From: an uncultured Bacteroidota bacterium
GTDB lineage: Bacteria; Bacteroidota; Bacteroidia; Flavobacteriales; Flavobacteriaceae
Length of the DNA stretch: 64,000 nucleotides
Assembly: GCA_913047695.1 (NCBI GenBank)
Contig: CAJWUI010000003.1
Span: 176,799 to 240,798, forward strand
Direction: 5' to 3'
Of this stretch, positions 27,097 to 36,503 are shown in pieces. Every line of letters begins with the position of its first letter. The first letter of the stretch is position 1. The position numbers were made by a program, and so were the translations under genes. Under the pieces are notes generated by a model. That model saw nothing but the letters and a program-made list of their open reading frames with translations, was not told the origin of the DNA and ran no database searches.

Positions 27097-28131
27097 TTAA
27101 GCCTGGGAGTTGGGAATACGTTTGTTCATTAGTTTAAACCATAGTGGTGGGAAAAGTGCGATAAGCATCGACGTAGTATATCCAAATGGTAATTGGGGGC
27201 TTTTTTCTATGCTCTCTAAAATTTGATATTTTTTTGAGGCCCTATGGTGGTGGTCACTATGGCGAGTTAATTCATAAAGGACAAGACGACCTATGGCATG
27301 GTTAGAATTCCACGAATGCATTGGGCTAACTCGCTCATACCTTGGCCCATTTGGTTTTCTTGATAGACCGTAATGTTCGATATAATTAATTGTTTCTAAC
27401 AAAAGTATTCCGACAAGTGCTATAAATAAGGAAAATATTACACCTTGGGTGCTAAAAAGCATGTATACACAAATTAAAAATATAATTTGAAAGATTTGAT
27501 AGTAAAAAAAGTCGTTGTAAACGCTGAAAAATCCAACTTTTTTATTTACGAGAAGATTCTTTTGAATACGAATTGCATTTCTTATTTGACCTATTGTAGA
27601 GGTGAACCAAAATGAAAATACTGATTGATTTTTTTTTGATGTAGCAGGGTCATCTGGTGTGCCAACATTAAGGTGGTGACCAAAGTTATGTTCAATATAA
27701 AAATGCATATATAATGATGGCATTAATAAAAGTTTTGCTAGAAAACGTTCCCATTTCGTTTTCCTATGCCCTAATTCATGAGCAACGTTTATGCCATTGG
27801 TTCCTAAAACGATACCAAATGATAATACTAATCCAATTTTTTCATACAAGTCAAGTGGTTTGGACGTTAAATGATCAATACCAAAAAACAGCACAGCAAA
27901 AACAATTATCAAATTGAAATACAACATCAAGTCAAAAAATTGATTAGCTAAACGATTTTTAATTTTTTCTTCATCTAGCTTGTTTTTATCAGGCTCTAGA
28001 AAAGCCTCCCATAGTGGTATTACCCCAAATGCGTACAAGACAGTTGCGAAACTCCAAACCCCACCAACCTGAAGACCTATAATCGCCGACAAAGGAATCG
28101 TATAGGCCAACAAATACTTCGTATCATTCAC
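27097..28131 (-). CDS. alkB: Alkane 1-monooxygenase (AlkB type)
   Basis: A 344-aa integral membrane di-iron hydroxylase that oxidises the terminal methyl group of medium-chain alkanes. All four AlkB histidine motifs are present: HELGH at 118-122, EHNFGHH at 147-153, NYIEHYGL at 249-256 and RHSDHHH at 290-296. The NYxEHYGL motif separates AlkB from ordinary fatty-acid desaturases. About six TM helices flank the motifs. No rubredoxin or rubredoxin reductase, the usual electron donors, is encoded nearby, so they must come from elsewhere. It stands alone and is divergent from the GH3 gene. Confidence 0.92.
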   Translation of the reverse strand: MNDTKYLLAYTIPLSAIIGLQVGGVWSFATVLYAFGVIPLWEAFLEPDKNKLDEEKIKNRLANQFFDLMLYFNLIIVFAVLFFGIDHLTSKPLDLYEKIGLVLSFGIVLGTNGINVAHELGHRKTKWERFLAKLLLMPSLYMHFYIEHNFGHHLNVGTPDDPATSKKNQSVFSFWFTSTIGQIRNAIRIQKNLLVNKKVGFFSVYNDFFYYQIFQIIFLICVYMLFSTQGVIFSLFIALVGILLLETINYIEHYGLSRKPNGPRYERVSPMHSWNSNHAIGRLVLYELTRHSDHHHRASKKYQILESIEKSPQLPFGYTTSMLIALFPPLWFKLMNKRIPNSQA

Positions 28132-28292
28132 ATCAATAGCATTAAATCGACGATAATATTACAAAAAAAATATAAATTCAGTGTATTTAAAAAGAGCTTA
28201 AATATATTTGCTAAAATTCAGCAATGATAAATTTTCAATTATAAGATTAATCTGAACGGTCACTTTTTACACTTAGCAATTAAAATCAAAAT

Positions 28293-30767
28293 ATGTCAAT
28301 AAATAAGATTAGCAGAAAATTTAGCTGGACTTACATTTTTTTTAAATCTATCATCAACATTGCAATTTCGTGTATTTTGCTTATTTTTTTTGGGTGTAAA
28401 TCATCAAAAACACCTCTAAATAATTATAAGTGGAAAATTATTGACCCTCTTCCACTAGACACTGATATTGAAAATCAAATAAGTCAAATATTAGCCAAGT
28501 TGACATTAGAACAAAAGGTGGGACAAGTCATCCAAGGTGATAGTGATTCAGTTACGCCAGAGGAAGTAAAAAAATACAGATTGGGTTCTGTTTTAAGTGG
28601 AGGGAATTCAGCACCAGGACCATTACCCTATGCAGATACACAAAGTTGGCTTAAAAAGGCAGATGCTTATTATAATGCTTCTGTTGACGATGAAGGTGTA
28701 GAAATCGCTATACCTATAATTTGGGGTATAGATGCTGTACACGGCCATGCAAATCTAAAAGGAGCAATAATTTTCCCACATAATATTGGACTAGGTGCTA
28801 CGAAAAATCCAGATTTAATTGAAAAAATTGCTAGTATAACAGCACACGAACTTACTGTATCTGGTCATGATTGGACCTTTGCTCCTACGCTAGCAATTCC
28901 AAAAGACACCAGATGGGGGAGAAGTTATGAGGGATTTTCAGAAAATCCTGAGATTGCAGAATTATATGGAGATCGTATTGTAATTGGACTTCAAGGCGAA
29001 CTAGGTTCTATGAAATTTATGACTGATGGTAAAGTTATTTCTAGCGCAAAACATTTTTTGGCAGATGGTGCGACTCTTAACGGAGTTGATCAAGGGGATG
29101 CACCTATAAGCGAAGAAGAATTGGCTAGGATTCATGCTGCGGGGTACTATACTGCCATTCCAGCAGGAGTACAAACAATTATGGCGTCATTTTCTAGCTG
29201 GCAGGGGAGAAAACTTCATGGGGACAAAGAGTTGCTTACGGATATTTTGAAAGGTAAAATGGGATTTAATGGTTTTGTAGTTGGTGATTGGAATGGACAT
29301 GGTCAAGTACCAGGATGTTCAAATACAAGTTGTGCATTATCTCTTAACGCAGGATTGGACATGTATATGGCACCTGATAGTTGGAGGGGTTTATACGAGA
29401 ATACGTTACAGCAGGTAAAAGAAGGTAAAATTAGTATGACACGTTTAGATGATGCGGTTAGGAGAATACTGAGAGTAAAATTAAATTCAGGCATTTTTGA
29501 GAAGGGCAAGCCTAGTGGTAGACCGAATGCAGGTAACGAAAAACTTTTGGGGTTGAGTGAGAATAGAAAAATTGCAAGACAAGCGGTAAGGGAATCTTTA
29601 GTATTATTAAAAAACAACAACCATTTATTACCAATTAACCCAAAAAAAACAATATTAGTTGTCGGAGATGGTGCGTCAAGTATTTCAAAGGCATGTGGAG
29701 GATGGACTCTATCTTGGCAAGGCAATGGTCATAAAAATCATGAATTCCCAAATGCAACATCCATATTAGATGGAATAAAAGATATTGTTGGAAAAGCTGG
29801 TGGTAAAGTAATTTTTTCTCCAAATGGAGACGAATCTATTGATGCAGAGATCGTTATTGCGGTATACGGAGAAGATCCATATGCAGAATTTCAGGGAGAT
29901 CGAGATAATCTAGATTTCGTTCCAAATGGATTTGATGTAAAAAAATTAGGCAAATACAAAAAGAGGGGAATTCCAGTGGTGTCAGTATTCCTGTCTGGCA
30001 GGCCTTTATGGGTAAACCAAGAAATTAATAATTCTGATGCTTTCGTAGCAGCCTGGTTGCCAGGAACTGAAGGTGGAGGAATATCAGACTTACTTTTTAA
30101 AAGTGATTTATCCTATGACTTTAAGGGGAAATTATCATTTACCTGGCCAAATGTAGCATATGTTGCAAAGGATAATGAACCACTTTTTGAATTAGGATAT
30201 GGTCTTAATTATAATGACTCAAAAAATATTGGTTTTTTATCTGAGATATCAGGATTAAATAAAAATAAAAAAATGTCAACAGGCGAATTTTATAAAAAAG
30301 GATTAGCAGTTGAGCCTTGGAGCTTATGGTTAGTTTCTGGAGAGTTGGAAAAACAAATTTTGAGTTACCCAACATCAATCGGGGGGTTAATAATTAGTAA
30401 AACAGATTATCAGACTCAAGAAGATGCTTTGAGAATTAATTGGACTAAATCTAATGGAGATTATTTTAGAGTCTCAACTAATAACACAAATGACATGACT
30501 CGGCAATCGAATGGTGCAATGAAATTAACCTTTATTGCAAAATCGTTTCAAGGTCCAAACGTTAATGTCCAAATTGGTTTATGTGATAATTTAGTCAATT
30601 GTTCAAACACAATTAGTTTAAATTTAACTGATGGCTGGCAAGAGTACAAAATACCATTAAGTAATTTCGAAAAAATGGGAGTAGAGATGGGGAAAATAAC
30701 TTCTGCATTTTTAATTAAATCAAAAAAAGGCTCAGATATTGGGTTAACAAATATTCGCATTGAATAG
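28293..30767 (+). CDS. Glycoside hydrolase family 3 beta-glucosidase / exo-glucanase lipoprotein
   Basis: An 824-aa GH3 enzyme with N-terminal lipoprotein signal (CILLIFFGC). The (beta/alpha)8 domain contains WGIDAVHGH, PTLAIPKDTRWGRSYEG and KHFLADG, with the nucleophile Asp332 in VVGDWNG. The second alpha/beta domain carries the AVYGEDPYAEFQGDRDNL region. The C-terminus from about residue 660 is an extra beta-sandwich resembling the galactose-binding module of marine exo-1,3/1,4-beta-glucanases. By family it releases glucose from beta-glucans such as laminarin, at the cell envelope. No SusC/D genes are adjacent. Confidence 0.92.
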   Translation: MSINKISRKFSWTYIFFKSIINIAISCILLIFFGCKSSKTPLNNYKWKIIDPLPLDTDIENQISQILAKLTLEQKVGQVIQGDSDSVTPEEVKKYRLGSVLSGGNSAPGPLPYADTQSWLKKADAYYNASVDDEGVEIAIPIIWGIDAVHGHANLKGAIIFPHNIGLGATKNPDLIEKIASITAHELTVSGHDWTFAPTLAIPKDTRWGRSYEGFSENPEIAELYGDRIVIGLQGELGSMKFMTDGKVISSAKHFLADGATLNGVDQGDAPISEEELARIHAAGYYTAIPAGVQTIMASFSSWQGRKLHGDKELLTDILKGKMGFNGFVVGDWNGHGQVPGCSNTSCALSLNAGLDMYMAPDSWRGLYENTLQQVKEGKISMTRLDDAVRRILRVKLNSGIFEKGKPSGRPNAGNEKLLGLSENRKIARQAVRESLVLLKNNNHLLPINPKKTILVVGDGASSISKACGGWTLSWQGNGHKNHEFPNATSILDGIKDIVGKAGGKVIFSPNGDESIDAEIVIAVYGEDPYAEFQGDRDNLDFVPNGFDVKKLGKYKKRGIPVVSVFLSGRPLWVNQEINNSDAFVAAWLPGTEGGGISDLLFKSDLSYDFKGKLSFTWPNVAYVAKDNEPLFELGYGLNYNDSKNIGFLSEISGLNKNKKMSTGEFYKKGLAVEPWSLWLVSGELEKQILSYPTSIGGLIISKTDYQTQEDALRINWTKSNGDYFRVSTNNTNDMTRQSNGAMKLTFIAKSFQGPNVNVQIGLCDNLVNCSNTISLNLTDGWQEYKIPLSNFEKMGVEMGKITSAFLIKSKKGSDIGLTNIRIE

Positions 30768-30801
30768 AATTTTTTTCAATGATTTTAAAGTTTAAACTGG
30801 G

Positions 30802-31032
30802 TTAAACCTGTTTTCTTCCAAGGATAAGAATTATTTTGTAAATCTGAATTGAGACAACCACAAGATTCAGAAAAATTATTGAGTATGAAAGATCAATTAT
30901 ACCGTATGCTAACCACAATGAGGCACCAATTAAATTGACTGTTCTAAGCCATAAGATTTTGTCAATCAAAAAAGAAACAATAACAAAGAAAGTTGCAACC
31001 CAACCTATTATATCAATTAACTCGATGCTCAT
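30802..31032 (-). CDS. Small three-helix membrane protein, CBU_0592/YgjV-like
   Basis: A 76-aa protein with three TM helices (DIIGWVATFFVIVSFLI, NLIGASLWLAYGII, SIIFLNLVVVSIQIYKIILI). The layout and the NLIGASLWLAYG stretch resemble the small CBU_0592 / YgjV-type membrane domain, distantly like half-SWEET proteins. No transport substrate can be assigned. It is convergent with the GH3 gene. Confidence 0.65.
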   Translation of the reverse strand: MSIELIDIIGWVATFFVIVSFLIDKILWLRTVNLIGASLWLAYGIIDLSYSIIFLNLVVVSIQIYKIILILGRKQV

Positions 31033-31078
31033 AAGACGTTTGGATTAGATTTAATACTATAGAAATAAGAAAAACTTA

Positions 31079-31306
31079 TTATTGAACTTTGTTCAAATCT
31101 GGGGTCTTCTGAATTTTGGATGGGTTCAAGTTTTTGTGAATTTCTGTAAGATTATTTCCCTGAATGTCATAAATATTACCAGTCCAAGAATCTACTACAA
31201 ATGTTTCATTTACAGGGGAGGGTTTGTATCTATTTGAAGATGCTATTACCAATGCAGCTAGGATAATTGAAATAGATAGAAATAATATGGGGTAGGTTTT
31301 TTTCAT
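31079..31306 (-). CDS. Small single-pass membrane protein, function unknown
   Basis: A 75-aa protein with one N-terminal helix (YPILFLSISIILAALVIASS) and a polar tail containing FVVDSWTGNIYDI, which is likely outside the cytoplasm. Its start overlaps the stop of the upstream three-TM gene by 4 bases, so the two are translationally coupled. Confidence 0.6.
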   Translation of the reverse strand: MKKTYPILFLSISIILAALVIASSNRYKPSPVNETFVVDSWTGNIYDIQGNNLTEIHKNLNPSKIQKTPDLNKVQ

Positions 31307-31596
31307 TTGAGAACTTTTTTCCTTTTATCAATTTTAATTTCCTTGTGGATTAAAGTTAGCATTACGATAGAGACCATTGCATGTAAAAAACTAAACGAAA
31401 ATGCATCTAAACCTGACATTTGACCTGAGATAGATGAAAATGTGTACATAATTATAGCAAACAAATTGAAGGCAGCAACAACGTAACCATAAGCAAGTCT
31501 TACAGGTGGTTTATGCCATACTAGTCTGAGTATTAGAAAAGTTAATAGCCAAAATATAAATTCATAGAGATATTGAATATCGTGTAGTCCAAGCAT
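31303..31596 (-). CDS. Small three-helix membrane protein, function unknown
   Basis: A 97-aa protein with three to four hydrophobic segments (FIFWLLTFLILRLVW, YGYVVAAFNLFAIIMY, FSFLHAMVSIVMLTLI) and a basic C-terminus (KIDKRKKVLK). The stop overlaps the start of the following single-pass protein. No family was recognised. Confidence 0.6.
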   Translation of the reverse strand: MLGLHDIQYLYEFIFWLLTFLILRLVWHKPPVRLAYGYVVAAFNLFAIIMYTFSSISGQMSGLDAFSFSFLHAMVSIVMLTLIHKEIKIDKRKKVLK

Positions 31597-31766
31597 AAGT
31601 CATTTTCATTTTCAATATTCGGCAAACATACAAAAAACAAGATGATTTTAAATAATAATTATTTAGTTTAATAATATTTTATCAAATTTTTTTGTGGAGA
31701 GTATAATATCCCATCGCATCTAAATTTAATATTTGACCATTAGTCTATATAAGAAACTCTTTTGTG

Positions 31767-32031
31767 TTATAAAGTATTTTTAAATATTTCTTTATTTATA
31801 TCATAGCCTACTACTTTTTTTGAGAAATTTGTTACGGCAATAGATGAGTTTCCAACACCACAACCGATATCTAGAGTTTTTTTTAAATTTTCTTTTACCT
31901 AAACAATTTTTTAAGATAAGATAATGAAAAGAAGGTTTGAATGCCCTGTAATGATGTGCATATGAACTAACAAAACTTTTCACTGTATAATTTAAATTAG
32001 TAATTTGTAATAGCTCTTTATCGAAACTATC
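31767..32031 (-). pseudogene. Truncated, frameshifted SAM-dependent methyltransferase relic
   Basis: On the minus strand a first frame reads SFDKELLQITNLNYTVKS..SYAHHYRAFKPSFHYLILKN. After an A8 run near 31875-31882 the next frame reads KTLDIGCGVGNSSIAV and KKVVGYDIN, then stops at 31767. LDIGCGVGNSS is the glycine-rich SAM-binding motif I and VVGYDIN is the following acidic strand, so this is the 5' third of a class I methyltransferase. The remaining catalytic part is missing, and no clear start codon remains (GTG at 31983 is possible). Confidence 0.65.
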
Positions 32032-32060
32032 TTAAGTCTAAACCAATCTGTTTTTATTAA

Positions 32061-33728
32061 GTGAAAAAAAAAAGGAGAAGTCTTGTCGAAATAAAAAATC
32101 TTTGTCTTAAGATAAAAGGGAAACTTATTTTGAATAATATTTCTTTCAGCTTAGAATACAATGAAATTGTTGGTGTAGTTGGTGAATCGGGAAGTGGAAA
32201 ATCGTTAATGGCGCACACTTTAATGGGGCTCCAGCCAAAGCACTCAGAAATTATTGCTGAGAAATTAAATTTTTTAGATTCTGACTTGAGAAACTTTTCC
32301 CCCAAAAAATGGCAAAAATATAGGGGTAGGTTTCAGGGAATGATTTTTCAAGAGCCGCAAACCAGTTTGAATCCGACCTTAAAATGTGGAAAGCAGTTAA
32401 GAGAGGTATTGAGCTTTCATCAAAAAATGTCTTTGAATGAAAAAAAAGAGCGAGTGATAAATACCCTTAAAGAAGTAAAATTATTAGACACGAATAGAAT
32501 AATAAATTCCTACCCCCACCAACTCAGCGGAGGACAAAAACAGCGTGTTATGATAGCTATGGCTCTTTTATGTAATCCAAAACTTTTGATTGCAGACGAA
32601 CCAACAACTGCTCTAGATGTAACAGTACAAAAAGAAATACTTCTTTTATTAAAAATACTTCAAAAAAAATATAAAATGTGTATTTTTTTTATATCACACG
32701 ATCTAGCCTTAATTAAAAAATTTGCTGATCAGGTTTTAGTTATACATAATGGTAATATCATAGAGTCTAATAATACAAAAGAGTTATTCAGAAAACCAAA
32801 AAATGCTTACACGAAAGGTTTAATTTATACTAGACCGAAAATTGATAAACGAATAGAAAGACTTCCTACTTTAAATGATTACACACAAGATAATTTTAAA
32901 ATTAAAAAAGTATTACAAAAAACAAGACTCTCTCAGCAAAAGAAAATATATTCTCAAAAGCCCATATTAGAAATTAAACATATCGAAAAATGTTATTTAA
33001 CTAAAAGTTGGTTAGGGAAAACTAAAAAATATAAAGCTTTAAATAATATTACCTTTTCCCTTTACCCAGGAGAAATTTTAGGTTTAGTTGGAGAATCTGG
33101 CAGTGGTAAGTCAACACTCGCTAAAACTATTGTTTGTTTAGATATTCCTGATTCTGGCGAAATTAATTGGAAAGGATTAAAAATTGATCCTAAGGATAAA
33201 AAACAAGTTGCGAAACTCAGAAAAGAAGTTCAATTTATTTTTCAAGATCCTTATGCTGCATTACATCCTTTAAAAACAGTTGGTAATTGTATTCATGAGG
33301 TTCTTAACGTTCATTATTCAAATAACAAGAAAAAAAATCATGAAAGGACAATTAGTTTATTAAATAATGTTGGATTAACAGAAGAATTTATTGATCGTTA
33401 TTCTCATGAACTTTCTGGTGGCCAAAGACAGCGGGTTATAATAGCTAGAGCGCTCGCAGTAGACCCTAGGGTCTTGATATGTGATGAATCAGTTGCTGCT
33501 CTTGACATATCTGTACAAGCGCAGGTATTAAATCTTTTAAATGATCTTAAAAATAATTTAGGACTTAGTTATTTGTTTATTTCTCATGATTTGTCTATTG
33601 TTAAGCACATGTCAGATAGGGTTATGATAATGCGTGAAGGAGAAATAATTGAAATTCAAGAGGCTGATCAGCTTTACAGAAACCCTAAAAATAATTACAC
33701 CAAAAAGTTAATTGAAGCGGTTTTATAA
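32061..33728 (+). CDS. Fused double ABC ATPase, dipeptide/oligopeptide (DppD-DppF) type
   Basis: A 555-aa cytoplasmic protein with two nucleotide-binding domains. Domain 1 has Walker A GESGSGKS, signature LSGGQKQR and Walker B LLIADEPTTALD. Domain 2 has Walker A GESGSGKST, signature LSGGQRQR and VLICDESVAALD. Both end in the C-terminal oligopeptide-type extension. The architecture matches YejF-like fused ATPases that power peptide uptake. No permease or binding-protein genes are adjacent, so partners must be unlinked. The start is GTG. Confidence 0.92.
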   Translation: MKKKRRSLVEIKNLCLKIKGKLILNNISFSLEYNEIVGVVGESGSGKSLMAHTLMGLQPKHSEIIAEKLNFLDSDLRNFSPKKWQKYRGRFQGMIFQEPQTSLNPTLKCGKQLREVLSFHQKMSLNEKKERVINTLKEVKLLDTNRIINSYPHQLSGGQKQRVMIAMALLCNPKLLIADEPTTALDVTVQKEILLLLKILQKKYKMCIFFISHDLALIKKFADQVLVIHNGNIIESNNTKELFRKPKNAYTKGLIYTRPKIDKRIERLPTLNDYTQDNFKIKKVLQKTRLSQQKKIYSQKPILEIKHIEKCYLTKSWLGKTKKYKALNNITFSLYPGEILGLVGESGSGKSTLAKTIVCLDIPDSGEINWKGLKIDPKDKKQVAKLRKEVQFIFQDPYAALHPLKTVGNCIHEVLNVHYSNNKKKNHERTISLLNNVGLTEEFIDRYSHELSGGQRQRVIIARALAVDPRVLICDESVAALDISVQAQVLNLLNDLKNNLGLSYLFISHDLSIVKHMSDRVMIMREGEIIEIQEADQLYRNPKNNYTKKLIEAVL

Positions 33729-33778
33729 TCCAGTTTAAAAAGAAAGATTTAAATGAAATTAAGAACTCTTATTTTGAA

Positions 33779-34816
33779 TTAGGTGGAAGGATTTGGAATA
33801 GCCTCGTGAACTCTGTTTATTTCATTCAAAACAGAATCATTCAATTTAATAAAAATACTATCTATATTTTCTTTCAATTGAGAAAGGTTTGTAGCGCCAA
33901 TAATATTACTTGTTAAAAATGGACGATCATTTACAAATGCCAATGCAAGTTGAGTGAGAGAAATTCCATTTTTTTCTGCGATATTGTAATATGCTTCAAC
34001 AGATTTTTTGCACGATTTTGAGTTATAGCGATCATAATGTGGAAATAATGTAAGTCTTGAGTTTTTTGGCTTTTCACCATGGCGATATTTTCCTGTAAGC
34101 ACTCCAAATGCAAGTGGTGAATATGCAAGCAGTCCAATATTTTCACGATGACAAACCTCAGCATTTCCAACTTCAAATGTTCTGTTCAAAAGGGAGTATG
34201 GGTTCTGTATAGTCCTTATTCTGGGAAATCTTTCAGAAGAAAAACTTAAATATTTCATAGTCCCCCATGGTGTTTCATTAGATACTCCCACATGCCTTAT
34301 ATTTCCCTTAATTTTGTGACTTTGAAGGGCGTCTAAAATTTCTTCAAAATTTTCTTCCCACCTGTCATCATGTTTATAAAAATATCCTCTTTTTCCAAAA
34401 AAATTTGTTGGTCTTTCAGGCCAATGTATTTGATATAGATCAATATAATCTGTTTGAAGACGCCTTAAACTATTTTCAATTGCAAAATCAATTGTTTTTT
34501 TTGAATAACTTTTATCTTTTCTAATGTGTTTGGTAAATGCAGCAGGGCCCGCAATTTTAGAAGCTAAAATAACCTCTTTTCGAGTGCCATTTTTTTTAAA
34601 CCACGAGCCAATAAATCTTTCTGTATCGCCTTGTTCTTCAAATCTTGGTGGTATTGGATATAACTCTGCCGTATCAAAAAAATTTACACCATTATCTAGT
34701 GCAAAATCCATTTGTTGATGACCTTCAATCTCACTATTTTGCCTTCCCCAAGTCATTGTTCCTAAACAAATTTTACTAACCTTAATGTCTGTACCTGGCA
34801 ATAAATTGTATTCCAT
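33779..34816 (-). CDS. Aldo/keto reductase (Tas-like)
   Basis: A 345-aa NADP(H)-dependent TIM-barrel oxidoreductase. Family signatures include NFFDTAELYP with the catalytic Tyr, the Lys in ILASKIAG, the YIDLYQIHWPERP segment, and the C-terminal NADP-binding SNIIGATNLSQLKENIDS. The length and the insert around residue 160 resemble E. coli Tas. The carbonyl substrate is unknown. It lies 3 bases from the OmpA gene upstream, likely in one transcript. Confidence 0.9.
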   Translation of the reverse strand: MEYNLLPGTDIKVSKICLGTMTWGRQNSEIEGHQQMDFALDNGVNFFDTAELYPIPPRFEEQGDTERFIGSWFKKNGTRKEVILASKIAGPAAFTKHIRKDKSYSKKTIDFAIENSLRRLQTDYIDLYQIHWPERPTNFFGKRGYFYKHDDRWEENFEEILDALQSHKIKGNIRHVGVSNETPWGTMKYLSFSSERFPRIRTIQNPYSLLNRTFEVGNAEVCHRENIGLLAYSPLAFGVLTGKYRHGEKPKNSRLTLFPHYDRYNSKSCKKSVEAYYNIAEKNGISLTQLALAFVNDRPFLTSNIIGATNLSQLKENIDSIFIKLNDSVLNEINRVHEAIPNPST

Positions 34817-34819
34817 TAA

Positions 34820-35716
34820 CTACTGTTTTTCAGAACTAATTAATTCAATTATTTTATCTAAAGAAGGACTTAATATTATTTCTATTCGTCTGTTTGCTGC
34901 TCTGCCTTCAATTGTTGTATTTGAGGCAATAGGAACAAATTCACTTTTACCGGCAGCAGTAAGGTTTTGGGGTAAAATATTATTATTCTCTAAAAGAATT
35001 TTAACTACCGCAGTTGCTCTTTTGGTAGACAGATCCCAATTAGATTCCATGGCACCTTTACTAGTAAACGGAATGTTATCAGTATGTCCTTCTATTAAAA
35101 TTGATATATCAGGATTTTCTTCTAATACTTTGGATAATCTCATGAGAGCTTGTTTTCCTTGAAGTTCAATATTCCACTTACCTGATTTAAATAATAATTT
35201 GTTTTCCATAGAAATATAAACTTTTCCGTTACGCTGTTTAATTGATAAACCTTTTCCTCTATAATTTAGTAAAGCTTCAGAGATTCTATTTTTCAAATCA
35301 CTTAATATTTTTTTCTGAGAAGATATTATTTTCTCTAGCCTATCAATTCGCTCTGTACGTGACAAAAGTTCAGTTTCTTTTATCGCTATTTTTTTAATTA
35401 GCGCATTGTTTTTTGCGATATTCTCCTGAATTTTTAATGTGCTGTTCTTTTTCACTAGATCCAACTCTTCATTTAATAATTCATTTATTTTGAGACCTAA
35501 TTTTGTACTATCCCTTGAAATCTCTAAATAAGCTTGTGTCTCACTCAATTTTAAATCTAATTTATCGAAAGATTGCTGTAAAGAGTCTTCAGAATTTTGC
35601 AATTTATTTTTTTCTATTTTGACTTTGGAGTAGCGGGATTCTAGATCGTTAAACACCTTCGTTGAAACACAATTTGTAACGCATAGAGTTATTATAAAAA
35701 GTATGTAATATCTCAT
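34820..35716 (-). CDS. OmpA family lipoprotein with coiled coil
   Basis: A 298-aa envelope protein. The signal peptide ends with lipobox VTNC. A long charged coiled coil spans about residues 22-150. The peptidoglycan-binding OmpA domain follows, including FKSGKWNIELQGKQALMRL, ILIEGHTDNIPF, NWDLSTKRATAVVKIL and the NRRIEIILSP end. It probably ties the outer membrane to the cell wall. It lies in a run of minus-strand genes with xth 1 base upstream and the aldo/keto reductase downstream. Confidence 0.92.
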   Translation of the reverse strand: MRYYILFIITLCVTNCVSTKVFNDLESRYSKVKIEKNKLQNSEDSLQQSFDKLDLKLSETQAYLEISRDSTKLGLKINELLNEELDLVKKNSTLKIQENIAKNNALIKKIAIKETELLSRTERIDRLEKIISSQKKILSDLKNRISEALLNYRGKGLSIKQRNGKVYISMENKLLFKSGKWNIELQGKQALMRLSKVLEENPDISILIEGHTDNIPFTSKGAMESNWDLSTKRATAVVKILLENNNILPQNLTAAGKSEFVPIASNTTIEGRAANRRIEIILSPSLDKIIELISSEKQ

Positions 35717-35717
35717 T

Positions 35718-36479
35718 TCAAAATTTCAATTCTAAACCAACTGGACAATGATCGGAGTGAAAAACCTCCGGAAGGATAAAAGATTTTAATATATTTTTTT
35801 TCAAAGATTCACTAACTAAAGCGTAATCTATGCGCCAACCTTTATTGTTTTTTCTTGCATTAGAACGATAACTCCACCATGTATATTGGTTGGGTCTTGG
35901 ATTCATAAATCTGAATGAATCAACAAAACCGGACTTTATAAAACTATTGAGCCAGTCTCTTTCCTCAGGTAAAAAACCTGAAACAGTTTTATTTCTTACA
36001 GGATCGTGTATGTCAATAGCTTGGTGACAAATGTTATAATCGCCACATATAACAAGATTAGAAAATTTTAGCTTTAAATCGTCAACATAAACTCTAAATT
36101 CGTCCATAAATTTAAATTTGTACTGTAGGCGATTTATGTTTGTTCCTGATGGAAGATAAAGGCTCATTATAGATAATTTTTCGAAATCTAATCTCATTAT
36201 TCTTCCTTCGAAATCCATGTGATCTATCCCGCTTCCGTAAGATACATTCAAGGGAATTTTTTTTGATAAAATAGCGACACCGCTGTATCCTTTTTTTTCA
36301 GCTGAAAACCAGTAATGATTATATCCTAGTTTTTCTATTGATGAAACATCTATTTGGTCCTTCATCGCTTTTATTTCTTGCAGACACAAAACATCAGGGC
36401 TTGAAATCTTTAGCCATTCAATAAAACCTTTTTTCATCGCAGCTCTTATTCCATTTACGTTGTAAGAAAAAATTTTCAA
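35718..36479 (-). CDS. xth: Exodeoxyribonuclease III / AP endonuclease
   Basis: A 253-aa base-excision-repair nuclease of normal length. The ExoIII/APE motifs are present: FSYNVNGIRAA with the metal-binding region, LCLQEIKA (catalytic Glu), SLYLPSGTN, CGDYNICH, WRIDYALVS and the terminal SDHCPVGLEL. It acts on abasic sites in DNA in the cytoplasm. Confidence 0.95.
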   Translation of the reverse strand: MKIFSYNVNGIRAAMKKGFIEWLKISSPDVLCLQEIKAMKDQIDVSSIEKLGYNHYWFSAEKKGYSGVAILSKKIPLNVSYGSGIDHMDFEGRIMRLDFEKLSIMSLYLPSGTNINRLQYKFKFMDEFRVYVDDLKLKFSNLVICGDYNICHQAIDIHDPVRNKTVSGFLPEERDWLNSFIKSGFVDSFRFMNPRPNQYTWWSYRSNARKNNKGWRIDYALVSESLKKNILKSFILPEVFHSDHCPVGLELKF

Positions 36480-36503
36480 AACTCTTTTTTAATAAGGGTA
36501 AAC

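Noticed and set aside
29303..29725. 140-codon minus-strand frame
   Set aside because: Antisense shadow of the GH3 gene, with no signal or motif of its own.
34785..35162. 125-codon plus-strand frame opposite the OmpA gene
   Set aside because: It is a shadow of the convincing minus-strand OmpA domain; its own sequence has no natural domain.
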